The notes: generated by a model from the letters alone, not told the origin. A stretch of 64,000 nucleotides of DNA from Coix lacryma-jobi var. lacryma-jobi (GCA_009763385.1 CM019825.1:117361131-117425130); one strand, 5' to 3'; counted from the stretch's first letter, positions 1 through 12,385 are shown. Translations and numbers: made by a program.

Positions 1-39
1 AGAAAAAAAGCAGCACCGCTGTTGGACTCCCCTGCGCGA

Positions 40-265
40 CTCGCGGACTGTCCGCGATTAACACTGCGGACTGTCCACCGGCCAAGTTGCTGAGACAGCA
101 ACGCTGCTGGCCTCACACTTCTCGACTCGCGGACTGTCCGCTCCTACTAACGGCGGACTGTCCGCCGGTCAAAGTGACCGTGAGCAGTGCGCGCTGCGCT
201 GTTCTGGTATGGCCGAACCCGATGGCCGGACAGTCCGCCACTGGTGGGCCGAACAGTCCGCCACT
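40..265. repeat. Cluster of GCGGACTGTCCGC palindromes
   Basis: Four or more copies of an odd-length palindrome with core GGAC-T-GTCC lie here. The clearest are at 42-56 (15 bases) and 151-167 (17 bases, perfect around a central T), with variants at 128-141 and 222-239. They occupy the part of the LTR where other subfamilies in this window carry different palindromes. Function is unknown. Confidence 0.75.
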
Positions 266-1129
266 GACCAGAGACCCCAAAATCCTCACGGGACAAAACC
301 AAAATCGATTAGATCTTCACCAAATCGAATGGGGCTGCAACCAAACTTCTCCCATGTGTTCTTCTACGTGTTGGGAAGCTAATCCTAGGATATCATCGCT
401 TCAATCCAACTAATCCATGAGAAATCCGAAGAACACTCGAAAAGGGGAAGAACGAAGAACGAAAACGATTTCGGTCCGATCTACTTGTTCGTGAGGGTAG
501 GGATGAATTCCTTCGGTGGAAATGTTCTCCTCACTTCAAAGAACAAGTTGATTCAAACGAAATCGCAAAAGACGCAGCGTAGAGGGAGATCGGGAGAGGG
601 GAAAATCGTGGAGAAAAGAAGAACGCGAAGAACAAATTCAAAACGCGAATTCAACCACAAATTTGATCCTTGGATTCAGCAAGATGAATTGATTAAGCAC
701 TCGGTGTCGGGCTACAAGCCAATCCTAGCAACACAAAGCTTGGATGGCAAAGAGCTCAAGAACAAGAGCCAACTCTCCCTCACCCTAGCCTTCTCTCACA
801 GGAACAAAATGAGAGAGACACCACCTAGAACTCCCAAGGATGCGGCTGCCCTAGCCGTCCCTCTCATATATATAGGCGCACGTCCGAAGACCAAAATGCC
901 CTTACATTAAGCACTCAACCCAAATACCCCCCAGGGGTAAAACCGTTCAGACTTGACAGTTTCGATCCGACGGCCACGCCCGCACATCCGGTAGCTTCAC
1001 CTCGACGCGACCTCCCTGATGCCGCCACGTGCCGTCACCGTCGACCACCGCGCCTTCCTCGTGGATAGCTTCGCCGCCGCGCCAGCCTCTCCACGCCACC
1101 ACGAGTCGATCGTCCTTTCGGACCACCCC

Positions 1130-1345
1130 CGGTTTTGAGGCCCAAACCGGTAAACCTGCCAGCCCAGGTTTTGAGGCCCAAACCTGGCAAACCGTCCACC
1201 CCGAGTTTTGAGGCCCAAACTCGGAAACCCGCGAGCCCAGGTTTTGAGGCCCAAACCTGGAAACCGTCCTTGCCGAGTTTTGAGGCCCAAACTCGGAAAC
1301 CGGCCACCCCAGGTTTTGAGGCCCAAACCTGGAAACCGTCGATGG
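1130..1345. repeat. Tandem hairpin array with covarying stems (array 1)
   Basis: Six consecutive units of about 35 bp each form a short hairpin. The loop TGAGGCCC is constant, while the arms alternate between CCGGTTT/AAACCGG, CCAGGTTT/AAACCTGG and CGAGTTT/AAACTCG. Each unit is self-complementary although neighbouring units differ, so the two arms have changed together. Confidence 0.85.
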
Positions 1346-2107
1346 TAGCTTTTTGAGGCTCAGCTACCGAACCCGCACCGTAGACGGGATGTGGTTCGCA
1401 CACCCCGACCACCGGCACCGATGCCGATGCATGTCCAGCCTCCACGCCGGGCACAACGCCTTCGCCTTCCTTCTTGACTTGGCCGACAGCACTTGCGCCG
1501 CACGCAAGCCCGTGTCCGACCTCCCGCCAAGTGAGACGACTCCAGCATCTTCCTCCTGACTCGGCCGATGCATCGCACATCCCCATGTGCTCCCGCTCGC
1601 CGATGCCACTTGCCAGCTACCACAGCTAGTCCTCTGGCCCTCTGGTCCATCAGTCCAAGCCTCACGTCCGCCCTTCGCCGCTCTGGGTACATCGGCATGG
1701 CACGTCCGCCGCACGGCACGCCCATCCTTCACCGCTCCCAGTCCGTCGGCACGGCACGTCTCTACTTGACCTTCACCTCGCCATAGACCATTGTATCTGA
1801 GCTCCACACCTGCACATCAACACAGCCAAGAGACACATGTCGCACACGCACACCAACACAGAAACACCACACAACTCAACGCCACCGATCAGTGATACAC
1901 ATTAAGCGCATAGCGAGATATGGACTAAACCGGGTAAAAGCCTCAAACCTTCCTCATCAAAGTCAATCATTCATCATATATGTTCTCAGAACAAATCATG
2001 CCTCCCATGTTCAACTAAGGGGAGAGGAATCGGTTGTGTGCACCATGCAAGAGGGAGTTTTGCTCGTGATAAATTTTTGAAATTTCCAATTGGTTCGGAG
2101 CGCTTTG

Positions 2108-2380
2108 CTAGTTGTGTTGAGCCTTTGCCTCTATCTTGAGGGACTAGCAGTCGCATCTTTGCTTCAGTTGGCTTCAGTTGGTATCGAGCTTTTCAGTTGA
2201 TGCCGAGCTTTCTCCTAGTTGTGTTGAGCCTCTGTGCCTCTGTCTTGAGGGACTAGCATTTTGCTTTGATTTTTCAATTGATATCTGCTAGTGGTGTTGA
2301 GCCTATTCTACCTCTTCTTGAGGGCTAGCTTTGCTTTGCTTGGTTGCGTCGAGCCGTTGCCCATGTCTTTGGGAACCAAG
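2108..2380 (+). repeat. Hairpin repeats before the polypurine tract of element A
   Basis: Degenerate units of about 40 bp contain GTGTTGAGCC or GCGTCGAGCC and a later TTGAGGG or TTTGGG. Each is bracketed by complementary arms that differ between units: CTAGT/ACTAG at 2108-2147, GCTAG/CTAGC at about 2287-2329, and CTTGGTT/AACCAAG at 2339-2380. The same family occurs at about 46195-46440 and reversed at about 14690-14780. Confidence 0.75.
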
Positions 2381-2510
2381 TTGTCTTGCTCTTTCCACTT
2401 GACCTTCTTCGGCTTTGCTATGCTTTTGGGTCATTTGGTCGAGTTCTCTCTTCTCCTTCTTCCTCTTTCTATTTCATTATGATTTGTGTGTGTAGTTGAC
2501 AATGCACTCA

Positions 2511-2523
2511 TCAAGGGGGAGAT
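2511..2523 (+). other. Polypurine tract of element A
   Basis: AAGGGGGAGAT lies directly before the LTR start (TG at 2524). This is the usual plus-strand primer position of copia elements, and the same tract precedes the LTRs of B (minus strand, near 14537) and A2 (near 46570). Confidence 0.8.
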
Positions 2524-2914
2524 TGCAAATACATGGGTGTATGCCGAGTCTCGAGTGATGAGTGATTGTCAACGGGTTTGATCGCAGGTTCTTTGGCTTG
2601 TGTTGTGCAGGTGTCGAGCACGGATACAGTGATCAGAGGCAAGGTGAAGGTCAAGTAGAGACGTGCCGTGCCGAGGGACCGAGAGTGGCGAAGGGCGGAC
2701 GTGAGGCTTGGACTGAGGGACCAGTGGCCCGAGGATCAGCTGTGGTGGCTGGCAGCCTGGGACAGCGACGAGCGGAGACTTGCGGGCATGGTGTTGCTCG
2801 GGTCGAGGACCTGGGGACGCGTGTCGGTGGACGGGGTGCACGGGCGGTGCATCCCCTCTACAGCTTCGGTTTGGTGGTAGAGCCAGAGAAAAACCATCGG
2901 GTGGACGGTTTCCA

Positions 2915-3150
2915 GGTTTGGGCCACAAAACCTGGGCGTGCTGATGGTTTCTGAGTTTGGGCCACAAAACTCGGGCTGAGGACGGTTTCCAGGTTTGGGC
3001 CTCAAAACCTGGGCGCTGGCGGGTTTCCTGGTTTCGGCCTCAAAACCAGGGGATGGACTTCGAGGCTGGTTTCCCGGTTTGTGCCTCAAAATCGAGGGTG
3101 GACGTGAAGGCCTGGTTTCCCGGTTTCGGCCACAAAACCGGGGGCGAGGT
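2915..3150. repeat. Tandem hairpin array with covarying stems (array 2)
   Basis: Units read opposite to array 1. Arms visible include CCAGGTTT/AAACCTGG, CCTGGTTT/AAACCAGG and CCCGGTTT/AAACCGGG around loops GGGCC(A/T)CA, GGCCTCA and CGGCCACA. One unit near 3080-3105 has lost pairing (CGGTTT against AAATCG). Confidence 0.8.
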
Positions 3151-3929
3151 CCGTGAAAAGGACGAGCCGAGCGGTGGCGGCACGTGGCGGCAATCCGTGA
3201 GGTTGCGTCGAGGCAACGCTACCAGTTGTGCGGGCGTGGCCGTCAGATCCACCTACCATCGAGTTGGTCCAGAATAACCTTAGGGTTTAGCTGGTTCGCT
3301 CTGTAAGTAGTTAGGGGTAGAGTGGGAATTAGGAATAGTTAGAATTAGGATAAGTAGGGGGAGACACCCACCTCCCCATTGATCTCAGTCATTTGCTCTT
3401 TTGCTTCTAGGGTTTTCTGCTCTCCCCATCCTCTGCAGTAGCAAACCTGAGATCCACAGAGAAGAGAACAATACCTCTGTGCCCGTGAGATTTTGAGGAA
3501 GTGAGACCGTAATCTCACTGTTGTAGCGTGTGGTAGCCACACGGTTGCAAATTTGTGGTTGTGATTCGCGTTTTGTTCTTGTTCTTCGCGGGTTGCTTTT
3601 CTCCACGTTTTTCCCGTCGATCGATCTCTTTTCTTGGTGTGTCGTTTGCAAATCCATTTGAACCAAGTTGTTCTAGATCGTGAGGCACTTCTTTCCACCG
3701 AAGGAATTCACCTCTAACCTCATGAGCTAGTAGATCGGTTGATTTTCGTTTCGGGTCAAGTTTTTCTCCCTTCACCCGAATTTCTTTGATTCATCAATTT
3801 GGAGATAGGTTCGAGCCATGATCTCTTAGGGATAGCTCACTATCCTCCTTGTGACTCCTCTCACCAAGTTAGATCCCTAGAGGATTCATTTTGGGTGAGA
3901 TCGAGTCGAATCGGTGGACGAACAACAGG

Positions 3930-4220
3930 TTTTCGGGGTGACCGGACGCTCGGCTCGGGCTGACCGGGCGCTAGGGGTGAGTCCGGTTGTTGAACACTTC
4001 ACTGTTCAGTTTCGCTCCTTGACCGGATGCTCCACCCGGTGCTTGACCGGACGCTATGGATACACTGTTCATCACTCTTGTTTTTGACTGACCAGACGCA
4101 CAGGTTAAGACCGGACGCTCTGTCAGCCAGAGTCCGGTCCAATCCAGTTAGGTTCTCGAGCGAGTTTTCTCTGACCGGACGCGTCCGGTGGTTAGTGACC
4201 GGACGCAGGCAGAGTACGGT
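3930..4220. repeat. GACCGGACGC / GCGTCCGGTC palindrome cluster
   Basis: About eight copies of GACCGGACGC or close variants lie here, including the palindromic form GACCGGACGCGTCCGGT near 4172. Equivalent clusters occur in the LTRs of B (12890-13170 and 22205-22495) and A2 (48150-48440). Confidence 0.75.
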
Positions 4221-4625
4221 CAGTGTTGTTTCGCGCTATTTTCGTTCGCAGTTTGTTCGTCCGATTTGTGATTTGAGATCCACTTGTTGCGTTGGATTCC
4301 TGACTTTGTGCTCTACAGAAATCAGGCTCTTCTCTTTTCAAAATAGCCTGAATCCCCCTCGCGTTGCTCGGGGGAGCTTGAGGTAACCCAAAGTTCATCC
4401 TGTCACTAGTTGACCTGCGTGAACTTGGGCAAGGGAATTTTTGTGGTGTCCCGCTGTGTTCCTAGGGAACATCCACCCATTCTCTTGGGTCGAAGGACAT
4501 CACACGCATCGGTTTTGCTCTTGGGGTTGATTCTCAGGACAGAGGTTTAAAGTTTCTGAAAAGAAATTTAAAGCTCCCATTCACCCCCCCTCTGGTCGCT
4601 TTCTGGTAGCACTTTCGGTCCTTCA

Positions 4626-6282
4626 GTATGAATAGCAGAATGAGTTGCAATAGTAGCCTTAGAGGTACCATTTTCATCATTCCTAAGCGTAGAATCATTA
4701 GCAATTGAAATGGGCTTAGGAGTGTTACCTAGGGGACATGAATGAGCCATGTGTCCCCTTTCCCGACATGAGTAGCAAACTTCTCTTCCTTGCTCATGTG
4801 TTGCTTCTCATTGCCTTGCTTCTTCTTGTTTGCTTGAGCCTTCTCCTCAAGCTTGTTTGGACAACCCGAAGCAAGGTGGCCCAACTCACCATATTTGTAG
4901 CACATGACTTGGGCGAGGTCTTGTGTTGATCTTGATCTTCTACCTCCCCTTCTTGTCTTCTTCCCCATATCAACATCTTCATGGTTGATCTTGGGGCTTC
5001 CTTTTGTTGGGGCAAGCTTTTGCAAGATGTCCCATCTCATGGCATTGATAGCACATGAAATGAGATAGATTTTCTTGTTCTTGCTTCTTCATTTCTCTTT
5101 CATATCTTCTCTTGCCCCATCTCTTGCCTTTGACATTGCTCTTGTTGAAGCCAATGCCACTCTTGTCACCATAGCTTCTTTGATTCTTCATCATGTGCTC
5201 ATGGGTGACCTTTGATCTACACCACCTCTCTAACTTGTTGCTCAAGTTCTTCACTTCACTTTTGAGCTCATTGTTCTCCTTCAAAATGTTAGTCTCAAGA
5301 CATAGAAGTAGAACAAGCATCTATTTGTGAAGAACATGGCATAGATAATAAATCTTCACAAGAGGTGGATACATGCTTCTTTTCTACATCACATGGGTTA
5401 GCACAAATATGTGATTGATCATTTGACCCAAATGATGAGCTCTCACTAGTTTTAGTTTCTACATTAGAAAGCTTCTTAGTGAGAAAAGCATGGTCCTATA
5501 CCAAGTTGTCATGAGCAACACTAAGTTCCTCATGAGTCAATTTAAGCTCATCATGTGAACAAGTAGTGATATAAAGTAGATGCTTTTGTTGTTCACATGC
5601 ATTCTTTAGAAATGAGTTTTCTTTTTCCAAGTTTGTATTTTTAGACATCTCATTTTCTAAAGCGATGGTCATGCTAGCATATTTACTCAAGAGCTCCTCA
5701 TATGCATAAAGATCAATCACATTAGCTTTGTAAACCTTAGTGTCACCGTGTGACATGAAGCAATGTGATGTAGTGGTTGGAGAGCTCGAAGAAGTATCAC
5801 TCTCATAGCCGAAAGCATGAACCATCATCATCAAGTGTGCTTGGAATATCATCATCACTTGCATCACTTGAGCTTGAGGTGGAGCAATCTTCCACAATCA
5901 CAGAGTTTTTCTCTTGCTCAACCACCCCGTGTGCCTCTTCCTTGGGCTCACTAACATCATCATCAATTGGAGCACTCTCATACTTGTCATTGAGATACTT
6001 CCACATGTGATGGGAGGACTCCATATCCATGATCTCACTAAAGATATCATCATGCAAAGATCTAAAAATGATGTTAGTAGCTTGGCACTCGAGATCTAGG
6101 CATTTCTCTTGTGCTTGAGTTAGATTCTTTTCATCCAACACATGAGAAAAGCCTACATCTACGATCCACCACATTTGAGGGCAAATAAACTTGAAATTAC
6201 ATATCATCCAAGTTTTCCAACGTATAAAGTGAGTGCCATCAAAAATGTATGGACAATCAATGCCTAGCCCAAAAGTCACCAT
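4626..6282 (-). pseudogene. C-family gag (truncated copy in the tandem array)
   Basis: This is the nucleocapsid/capsid-like gag of a SIRE-type copia derivative, read on the minus strand from 6282. The N-terminal half has a UBN2-like gag pattern (FDGTHFIRWKTWM, then QATNIIFRSLHDDIF). An acidic Ser-rich segment and a coiled-coil-like stretch follow. Zinc knuckles come last: an intact CX2CX4HX4C (CYQCHEMGHLAKAC, near 5050), one with its second Cys replaced by Tyr (near 4900), and a third in another frame near 4750-4790. Lesions are a frameshift near 5815, an in-frame TAG at 5496-5498 that the second copy shares, and further frame changes. The 3' end is cut at 4626 by element A. Confidence 0.8.
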
Positions 6283-6319
6283 CCCCTCGAGTCGGTGAAG
6301 ACCACAAATGAGAGACCTA

Positions 6320-6331
6320 GCTTTGATACCA
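6320..6331 (-). other. Primer-binding site, C array, left unit
   Basis: The minus strand reads TGGTATCAAAGC, resembling the complement of the initiator Met-tRNA 3' end used by plant copia elements. It lies two bases from the LTR end at 6334. It shows that this LTR acts as the 5' LTR for the gag fragment to its left. Confidence 0.8.
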
Positions 6332-6333
6332 CT

Positions 6334-9037
6334 TGACGGGTCGAGATGGTGGACTAGAGGGGGGGTGAATAGTCCCTTTTAAAATTAAACGTAGCGGCTA
6401 ACTGAAACAAATGCGGAATTAAAACTATCGGTCTAGCCAAGACTACACCCCTCTATCTATACTCTATGACACCTTACAAAAGATCCTAATCAATGCAAAT
6501 AAGGTGTCGGGATAGCTAGAGCTCACCTAATCAATCTAGCTTGCAAGGTCACACAAACCTATGCAACTAGTACTCTAATCAAACACGGGGGAGCTCCTAC
6601 ACAATCTAGTGATGCAAAGCCACAAAGCCTAAGCTCACTAGCAATGCTCAATAACAAGGCTACACAAGCCAAATTAGAGAGCTCAACTTAGCTACACAAA
6701 CTAAGCAACTAAACACTAGCACAAGAATAAGTGTTGCAACACAAGCTAGTGTAAACAGCAGGCAGTCGGTACTACCGGGCTGCTAGGCCGGTACTACCGA
6801 CACCGGTACTACCGGGCTTTACGGCCGGTACTACCGAGCACCTGCAGGGAGCTACAAAATCGAAGCGAGTGAGATGCAATCTGAGGTCTAGCAATTACCC
6901 CACTTCCCTAGATGTTGTAAATGATGAATGTAGCTTCCCAACGTCTTGATTCCTTGCCAAAAGGTAGATCGAGTCTTCCCAACCTAAGATAGAGTGAAGG
7001 AGGGAGGAAGAACACGAAGAACACAAGCAAAGCGTAATATGCAAGGAACAAAGAACAATAAGAGCAACAAGAGACGGGGACACAAGATTTTATCCTGAAG
7101 TTCACATGGTTTCCACCAAGCTAGTCCCCGTTGAAGCAAGCCCAAGGTTGCCGCCGATCCTCTCGCTTGTGGTGACACTAAGCCAACCTCTCCACGATGG
7201 AGTGCTCACCAAGATCTCTAGCTTTCGATCCAGCCAGACCACTTGGCGCTCTTCACGCATCTTCTCCACTAGAGTTGCTCTTCGCGATCTCCCGCGGGGC
7301 GAGCACAATGCCCCTCACAAAGCTTCTCCGGAGCCACGCACAATCTTCACGCGGGCTTCATGACGGAGACACACACCAAGCTGTCTAGGAGGTGGCAACC
7401 TCCAAGAGTAATAAGCACCACCGGCTTGCAACTCGAACACCTAGTGCCACTCGATGCTATCTCTCAAAGCAACGCACTAGGATCGCTCTCTCATACAATC
7501 GGATAAGCACTAAAGCATATGTGTGTTAGAGGGGTCGCTAGCACATCCACACAAGCCACCAAGGCTATGGAGTGCTTAGCCAAATTGACCAACCAGCCCA
7601 AGGTCGGTTACCACGACTATATATAGAGGGGAGCCACAAACTAGCCGTTTTCCCCTTTTCTGCGCTTCGGTCGGTAGTAGGGTCGGTACTACCGGCCCCT
7701 ATAGCGGTACTACCGGTAGGCCAGATCTAGATCTACACAGAATGCCTCCAAACTTCCTCCAAACGTCGGTACTACCAACCGGGGGGTCGGTACTACCGGG
7801 GGTCGGTAGTACCGGCCTTATGGTGGTACTACCTTTAGGCCAAATCTAGATCTACACAGAGAACCTTCAAAACGGCTTCGATCGCCGGTACTACCGACCA
7901 GGGGTCGGTACTACCGAGGGTCGGTAGTACCGGCCCTATGGCGGTACTACCTCTAGGACAAAAATGGCACAACACAGAGAGCATGCGTTCTGTTCGCGGA
8001 GGGGTCGGTACTACCGGCCTCAGGGTCGGTACTATCTCTAGGCCAAAAATGACCTCCGCGCTAAAACGGCCATAACTTTTAGCTCCGAACTCCGATTTCG
8101 ATGATCTTGGACATTTTGGAAAGCTTATTCAGAGGGCTACACATCCCACATACAAAGCTAATCCAACTCACAAAGGGTTAGTACAGTTTTCCAATCCAAG
8201 ATCCATCGCTTCTCTTTTTCCAACCAAAGCTTTCTCCAAAACTTCTCTGAGTTGATCCAAATCAACTCCAACACGTTCTCCTTTGCAAATGTGCCAACAC
8301 CACCAAGTGTATACAACCTTGTGCATGTGTGTTAGCATTTTCACAAACATTTTTCAAAGGATTTTCACTTGCTCTCACCACGCCACTCGATCCTAGCAAC
8401 ATCGCAATGTTAGATCGCTCAAGTGGCACGAGATGACCGATATGCAAACAAGTTTGCTCCTCTTAATAGTACGGCCATCTATCCTAAATCCGGTCATAAT
8501 CTTCTCTACACACCTATGACCGGTGAAATGAAATGCCCTATAAGTATACCTTTGCCTTGCGCATTCCATTCCATCTCCTTCGGTGTTGATGCAACACATG
8601 CACCAACCTATCATCAAATGATATGATCCACTTCATATCATCACATGGCCTCCATGGTCCATAGATCTTGACATCACTTGCTCTTCACCATCGCTTTGGT
8701 CCTTCGGCGCCAAGTCTTGCTTAAGCCTCCCGACACTCGGTACCAACGGCTTCAAAGCCTCCAACTTGCTCTTCACCTTCGCAACCGGTTCATCAAGCCA
8801 AGTCTTGCCTCGATATTCACCATCTTAGCCACATGACCACATGTCATGTTTCATGTGCATTAAGCTCCTTCTTCACATGTGTGAGCCTTGCAACATATTC
8901 CAAGCCATTTCTCCTTTATGGCATATGTTGCTCACAAATGATCACCTGTGGACTAATCACCTGTGTATTTTACTTCAACCACATATTAGTCCACCTAAGT
9001 TGTCACTCAATTACCAAAACCAAACTAGGACCTTTCA
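6334..9037 (-). repeat. C-family LTR 1, shared by two internal regions (2.7 kb)
   Basis: On the minus strand this LTR starts TGAAAGGTCC (9037) and ends CCCGTCA (6334). It has a polypurine tract on its upstream side (9038-9050) and a primer-binding site on its downstream side (6320-6331), so it joins two internal regions. A TATA-like TATATATA lies at about 7618-7625. CGGTACTACCG-type palindromes lie at 6765-6840 and 7665-8040. Against LTR 2 it keeps about 180 bp near 6350-6525 that LTR 2 has lost. Confidence 0.85.
6765..8045. repeat. CGGTACTACCG palindrome clusters of the C LTR
   Basis: Two groups (6765-6840 and 7665-8045) hold more than a dozen copies of CGGTACTACCG, GGTCGGTACTACCGAC or CGGTAGTACCGGCC. 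Most are self-complementary or nearly so. The equivalent groups in LTR 2 are at about 26330-26405 and 27885-28255. Confidence 0.8.
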
Positions 9038-11690
9038 ATCTCCCCCTTTTTGGTAATTGATGACAACTCTACAAAGATATGGAAATTATGCTTATTCCAA
9101 GCTAGCACTTCACAATAATGTAAATTGCTAACTTGGTTTGGATTCATGTTGCTTGCCCAAGCTATTTTACCATGTGTAAAGGATTTTGGACAAGTAGCAC
9201 ACACCTGAATTGGTAGTATTAGCTCCCCCTACATATGTGCTAAAGTGTTTGGAAATGAAACTTGCACATATGCATAGATATTGAAGTGTGGGAGAGTAAT
9301 TACTACCAAAATGTGCTAAGGTGTATAAAATAAACCTTTGAAGTGTGTTATCAATGAAGTTCATAGTGGTACACCTTCCTTAGCACAATGAGTAGCTAGA
9401 CATCATAAAAACTAGAAAACCTGTGAGATCAACTTTAAAAGCAAGGGTCTAGTTTTGCATGAAAAAGCACAAGTCTAGTTATCAACCTATGCATACTAGT
9501 TATCAAATCATCAATTAAACCCTATAACTAGCATGCATATAAGATTTAAAATCTTGTGCATTGCAAGCAAGCACATGATTATGCACATATCAAATGCAAC
9601 AACCAAGTTCATGAGCTTGCTCCCCCTACTTGTGTGCTCAATCACTATTTTCATTTTATCTTTACATTCTCTCCCCTCATTTTATCTTTGTTCTCTCCCT
9701 TTCATTTTATCTTTGTTATACTTTCTCCCCCTTTGTCATCTAATTCCATAAAAGGTTTGCATAAAGGAGGTTCAAATTGTTAAGAGAGAGATGTTTGTTT
9801 CATTTCATTTGTGGTTCAACCTAGATCATTTGCAAGAAACATTCAACACAGTTTGCTCTAGAGTAAGCTTCTTCACACATTTTGCAATGGTTATCTTACT
9901 CACGTTGGTTAAAAGTTCCATTGTTCATACTCTAGATTAAACACTAGGATTGCAAGCCCATAAACATGTCATATGTTACCACTAGATCATGTAAAGCATA
10001 GAAGCAATAGTGGCATCATATAAGCATCAAAACATTTGATTTTCATGGATGCTCCTAGATAGTATCACAAGAATGTCTATATGCTCTAATCAAGTCCTAA
10101 GCATAGTGTGAATGCATATGACAAACAATGATACCTTGATATCTTGGAGTAGAGGTTAGTCATTGATTCCAACTCCGAAATAGCAATGTGAAGTCCATGG
10201 TGAAGACCAATAGATACCAATTGATAGACCAAATCTTCACCCGTATGATAAAGTGCACTAGCTCAAGGTTGTGGTTGACTTGCTTCTTCATTTGTTCATA
10301 GCTTGCTTATGAATACCACTTGAGTTGGTATGATTTGCTCTTTTATCTTGGGTGTTGCTTGCTTTCTTTGATCAACCCATTTGATTTCTTCAACTAAGCA
10401 TCTCAAATGTCCCTTTAGATCACCACTTCCATGTTAGCCTTCCAAGCCTTGCTTGGTTAACCTACCAAAGACGGCAAGCCCCTACAAAAGGGAGAAGTGA
10501 CCTTTCTCCAAAGAACCATCCTTGATACTCACTTGAATTTACTTTGTTTGATTGATCCAATTGAACTCTTCTTGAAATGTGACTTTGAATCCTTCTTTGA
10601 GTTCTTCTTTGAGTCCTTTTCTTTCTTCCAAAGGATCTTCAATTTGATACTAGGACTTGATCTTCCTCTTCATCTTGATGTTGGTCTTGATCTCATCTTT
10701 GTAATCTTTCTAACTCATCTCAAAACCAAACACAGGTCCCTCAACCACTTGTAAACATGATTCCATCTTGAGGGCCTTTCAATCAAAGTGACTTGTGATC
10801 TATCCAATAATTGTCACTTTTCTGGCAGATTCTGTCCTTCTCAAAGAAACATGCATATCTCCCAAAATATAAGTCCAAAGACTATGAAATTTGGTGGATA
10901 TGTGCTTCTCTAAGTGTTCTAGCAGCCATAAAAATTTGAGCTTCATTGGCTTTCTAGATTGCTACCAGATTTCAATTCTTTCCATAGTACCACATGCTGA
11001 AAACTGCTGCACTATAGTTGACAAGATCCACTCCAAATCTGAAGCATCACTTATCCAATTATCATGAATTTTGCACAGCAACTAATACCATAAGTGTAGA
11101 GCATGTGTAGCAAATTTCAAGCCAATCCAACTAGATTTGATCATCCAAACATGGCTATCATCACAGCTCACTCAGATTTTGCAATATTGGACAACTTTGA
11201 GTAATTGAGCTATACTCTACCAATTTGAATCAAACTTGAACTAACTTGTTTGAATACTCTCACAAGACATATATCCATTCAAATCACTTACTAAAAGAAG
11301 TCTCATGAATGTATCCATTCAAACTAACTCAATTTTGATCACTAAGCATCAAATCCATTCAATCATCTTTTAGCAAGCAACATATGCATATATATCCAAT
11401 TCAATCATCTCATATGCATCTAAAAGAACATGATCAACTAGAGATATACCTTAGTAGGTCATGATCATGGAAAAGGAAGCTTCAACTCAATTTGATTGCA
11501 AGCCTTCAAATAATTCCAATCAACCACCACAACTTGATCTTTGCACTTGTATGTTGTAGAACTTGGACTTCACTTCACTTGACTTGGCATTGGGATGGAT
11601 TTGCACTAAGCTTCTTTACTTGACTCAATCATATGATGGACAATATGGAATTAATTGAATCAAGCCTCCAATGCCATGGTACCTACACAC
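9038..11690 (-). other. C-family internal region without coding capacity
   Basis: The stretch starts with the polypurine tract (minus strand AAAAAGGGGGAGAT, 9038-9051) and runs back to the end of gag. A complete copia element would hold protease, integrase, reverse transcriptase and RNase H here. I see none of their motifs on either strand, only AT-rich sequence with short non-conserved frames. I infer that the C family is non-autonomous and keeps only gag. Confidence 0.7.
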
Positions 11691-11998
11691 ATTCATCCAC
11701 TCTTTGATGGTACCCAAACTCGTTTGGGTCCTCTCAAGTTAGGTGCAACATACTTTGGCAATGCCTTAGTATGAATAGCGGGATGAGTTGCAATAGTAGC
11801 CTTAGAGGTACCATTTTCATCCTTCCTAAGCATAGAATCATTAGCAATTGAAATGGGCTTAGGAGTGTTACCTAGGGGACATGAATGAGCCATGTGTCCC
11901 CTTTCCCGACATGAGTAGCAAACTTCTCTTCCTTGCTCATGTGTTGCTTCTCATTGCCTTGCTTCTTCTTGTTTGCTTGAGCCTTCTCCTCAAGCTTG
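11691..11998 (-). pseudogene. C-family gag, 3' fragment left of the CACTA insertion
   Basis: This fragment continues the gag at 24586-26020 and was separated from it by the CACTA element. It encodes the third zinc knuckle (CYSCRERGHMAHSC, near 11888-11930 on the minus strand) and a C-terminal tail with GNTPKPISIAND. It matches 4626-4860 nearly base for base. The junction reads CTCAAGCTTGTTT, and the uninterrupted copy at 4848-4862 continues directly into GGACAACCC. Confidence 0.8.
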
Positions 11999-12029
11999 TT
12001 TCACTACTACAAAAATGAATTTACGCAGC

Positions 12030-12385
12030 GTTGCACTTTTGCCCTCTGTGGCGGTCGTTTTTTTTGTCCGCTGCGGTAAATCTCATGATTGATTTACCGC
12101 AGCGGACAATTTTGATTTACCATGACGGTCAACTTTTGCCCGCCATGGTAAATCTATTTACCGCAGCGGACATCTTATAATGCCCGTTGCGGAAAATAGC
12201 TATTTACCGCAGCGGACATCTTAAGATGCCCACTGTGGTTAATCGATTTACCGTAGCAGACATCTTAAGATGTCCGCTGCGGTAAATCAATTGATTTTCT
12301 GCAGCGGGCATTTTAAGATGCCCGCTGCGGTAAATCTATTTACCGCAGTGGGCACACTATAAGGCCCTCCACGGAAAATACTAAG
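12030..12385. repeat. CACTA left subterminal repeats
   Basis: Several copies of TTTACCGCAGCGG(A/G)CA occur in both orientations. They often pair head to head around CATCTTAAGATG to give palindromes of about 40 bp, as at 12250-12288. Subterminal repeats of this kind are where transposase binds in known CACTA elements; binding here is inferred. Confidence 0.8.

Larger units (their letters stand above)
1..1990 (-). mobile_element. SIRE-type Ty1/copia LTR fragment, third subfamily
   Basis: From about 960 to 1845 this stretch aligns by eye with the LTRs at 13830-14470 and 23145-23780, including a shared GATCCGACGGCCACG block, the hairpin array and the block around 1650-1760. It therefore lies in the same orientation, with the element reading on the minus strand. 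Positions 300-900 match the same LTR class only loosely, so this is a separate subfamily. The left end lies outside the window. The right end near 1990 is set only by where sequence of the opposite-strand element A begins, so that boundary is approximate. No protein-coding gene is seen; open frames here are low-complexity readings of the repeats. Confidence 0.65.
2005..4625 (+). mobile_element. 3' part of copia element A (internal tail plus 3' LTR)
   Basis: This plus-strand fragment is related to complete element B. It comprises the non-coding tail of the internal region (about 2005-2510), a polypurine tract, and a 3' LTR from 2524 (TGC...) to 4625 (...CTTCA). Its 5' part is missing or lies left of the window. 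It ends abruptly inside the C-family gag sequence, which continues at 4626. The base after the LTR would begin the target duplication (GTATG expected), but the other copy is not in the window. Confidence 0.8.
2524..4625 (+). repeat. 3' LTR of element A (about 2.1 kb)
   Basis: The LTR begins TGCAAATACATGGG and ends TCGGTCCTTCA, matching in reverse the termini of the two LTRs of element B. It contains hairpin array 2 and a cluster of GACCGGACGC-type repeats at about 3935-4215. The A and B LTRs clearly belong to one family but differ by many substitutions and indels. Confidence 0.85.

Noticed and set aside
1130..1345. CRISPR-like array of regularly spaced repeats
   Set aside because: Units are adjacent imperfect hairpins in a plant LTR, without unique spacers or cas genes.
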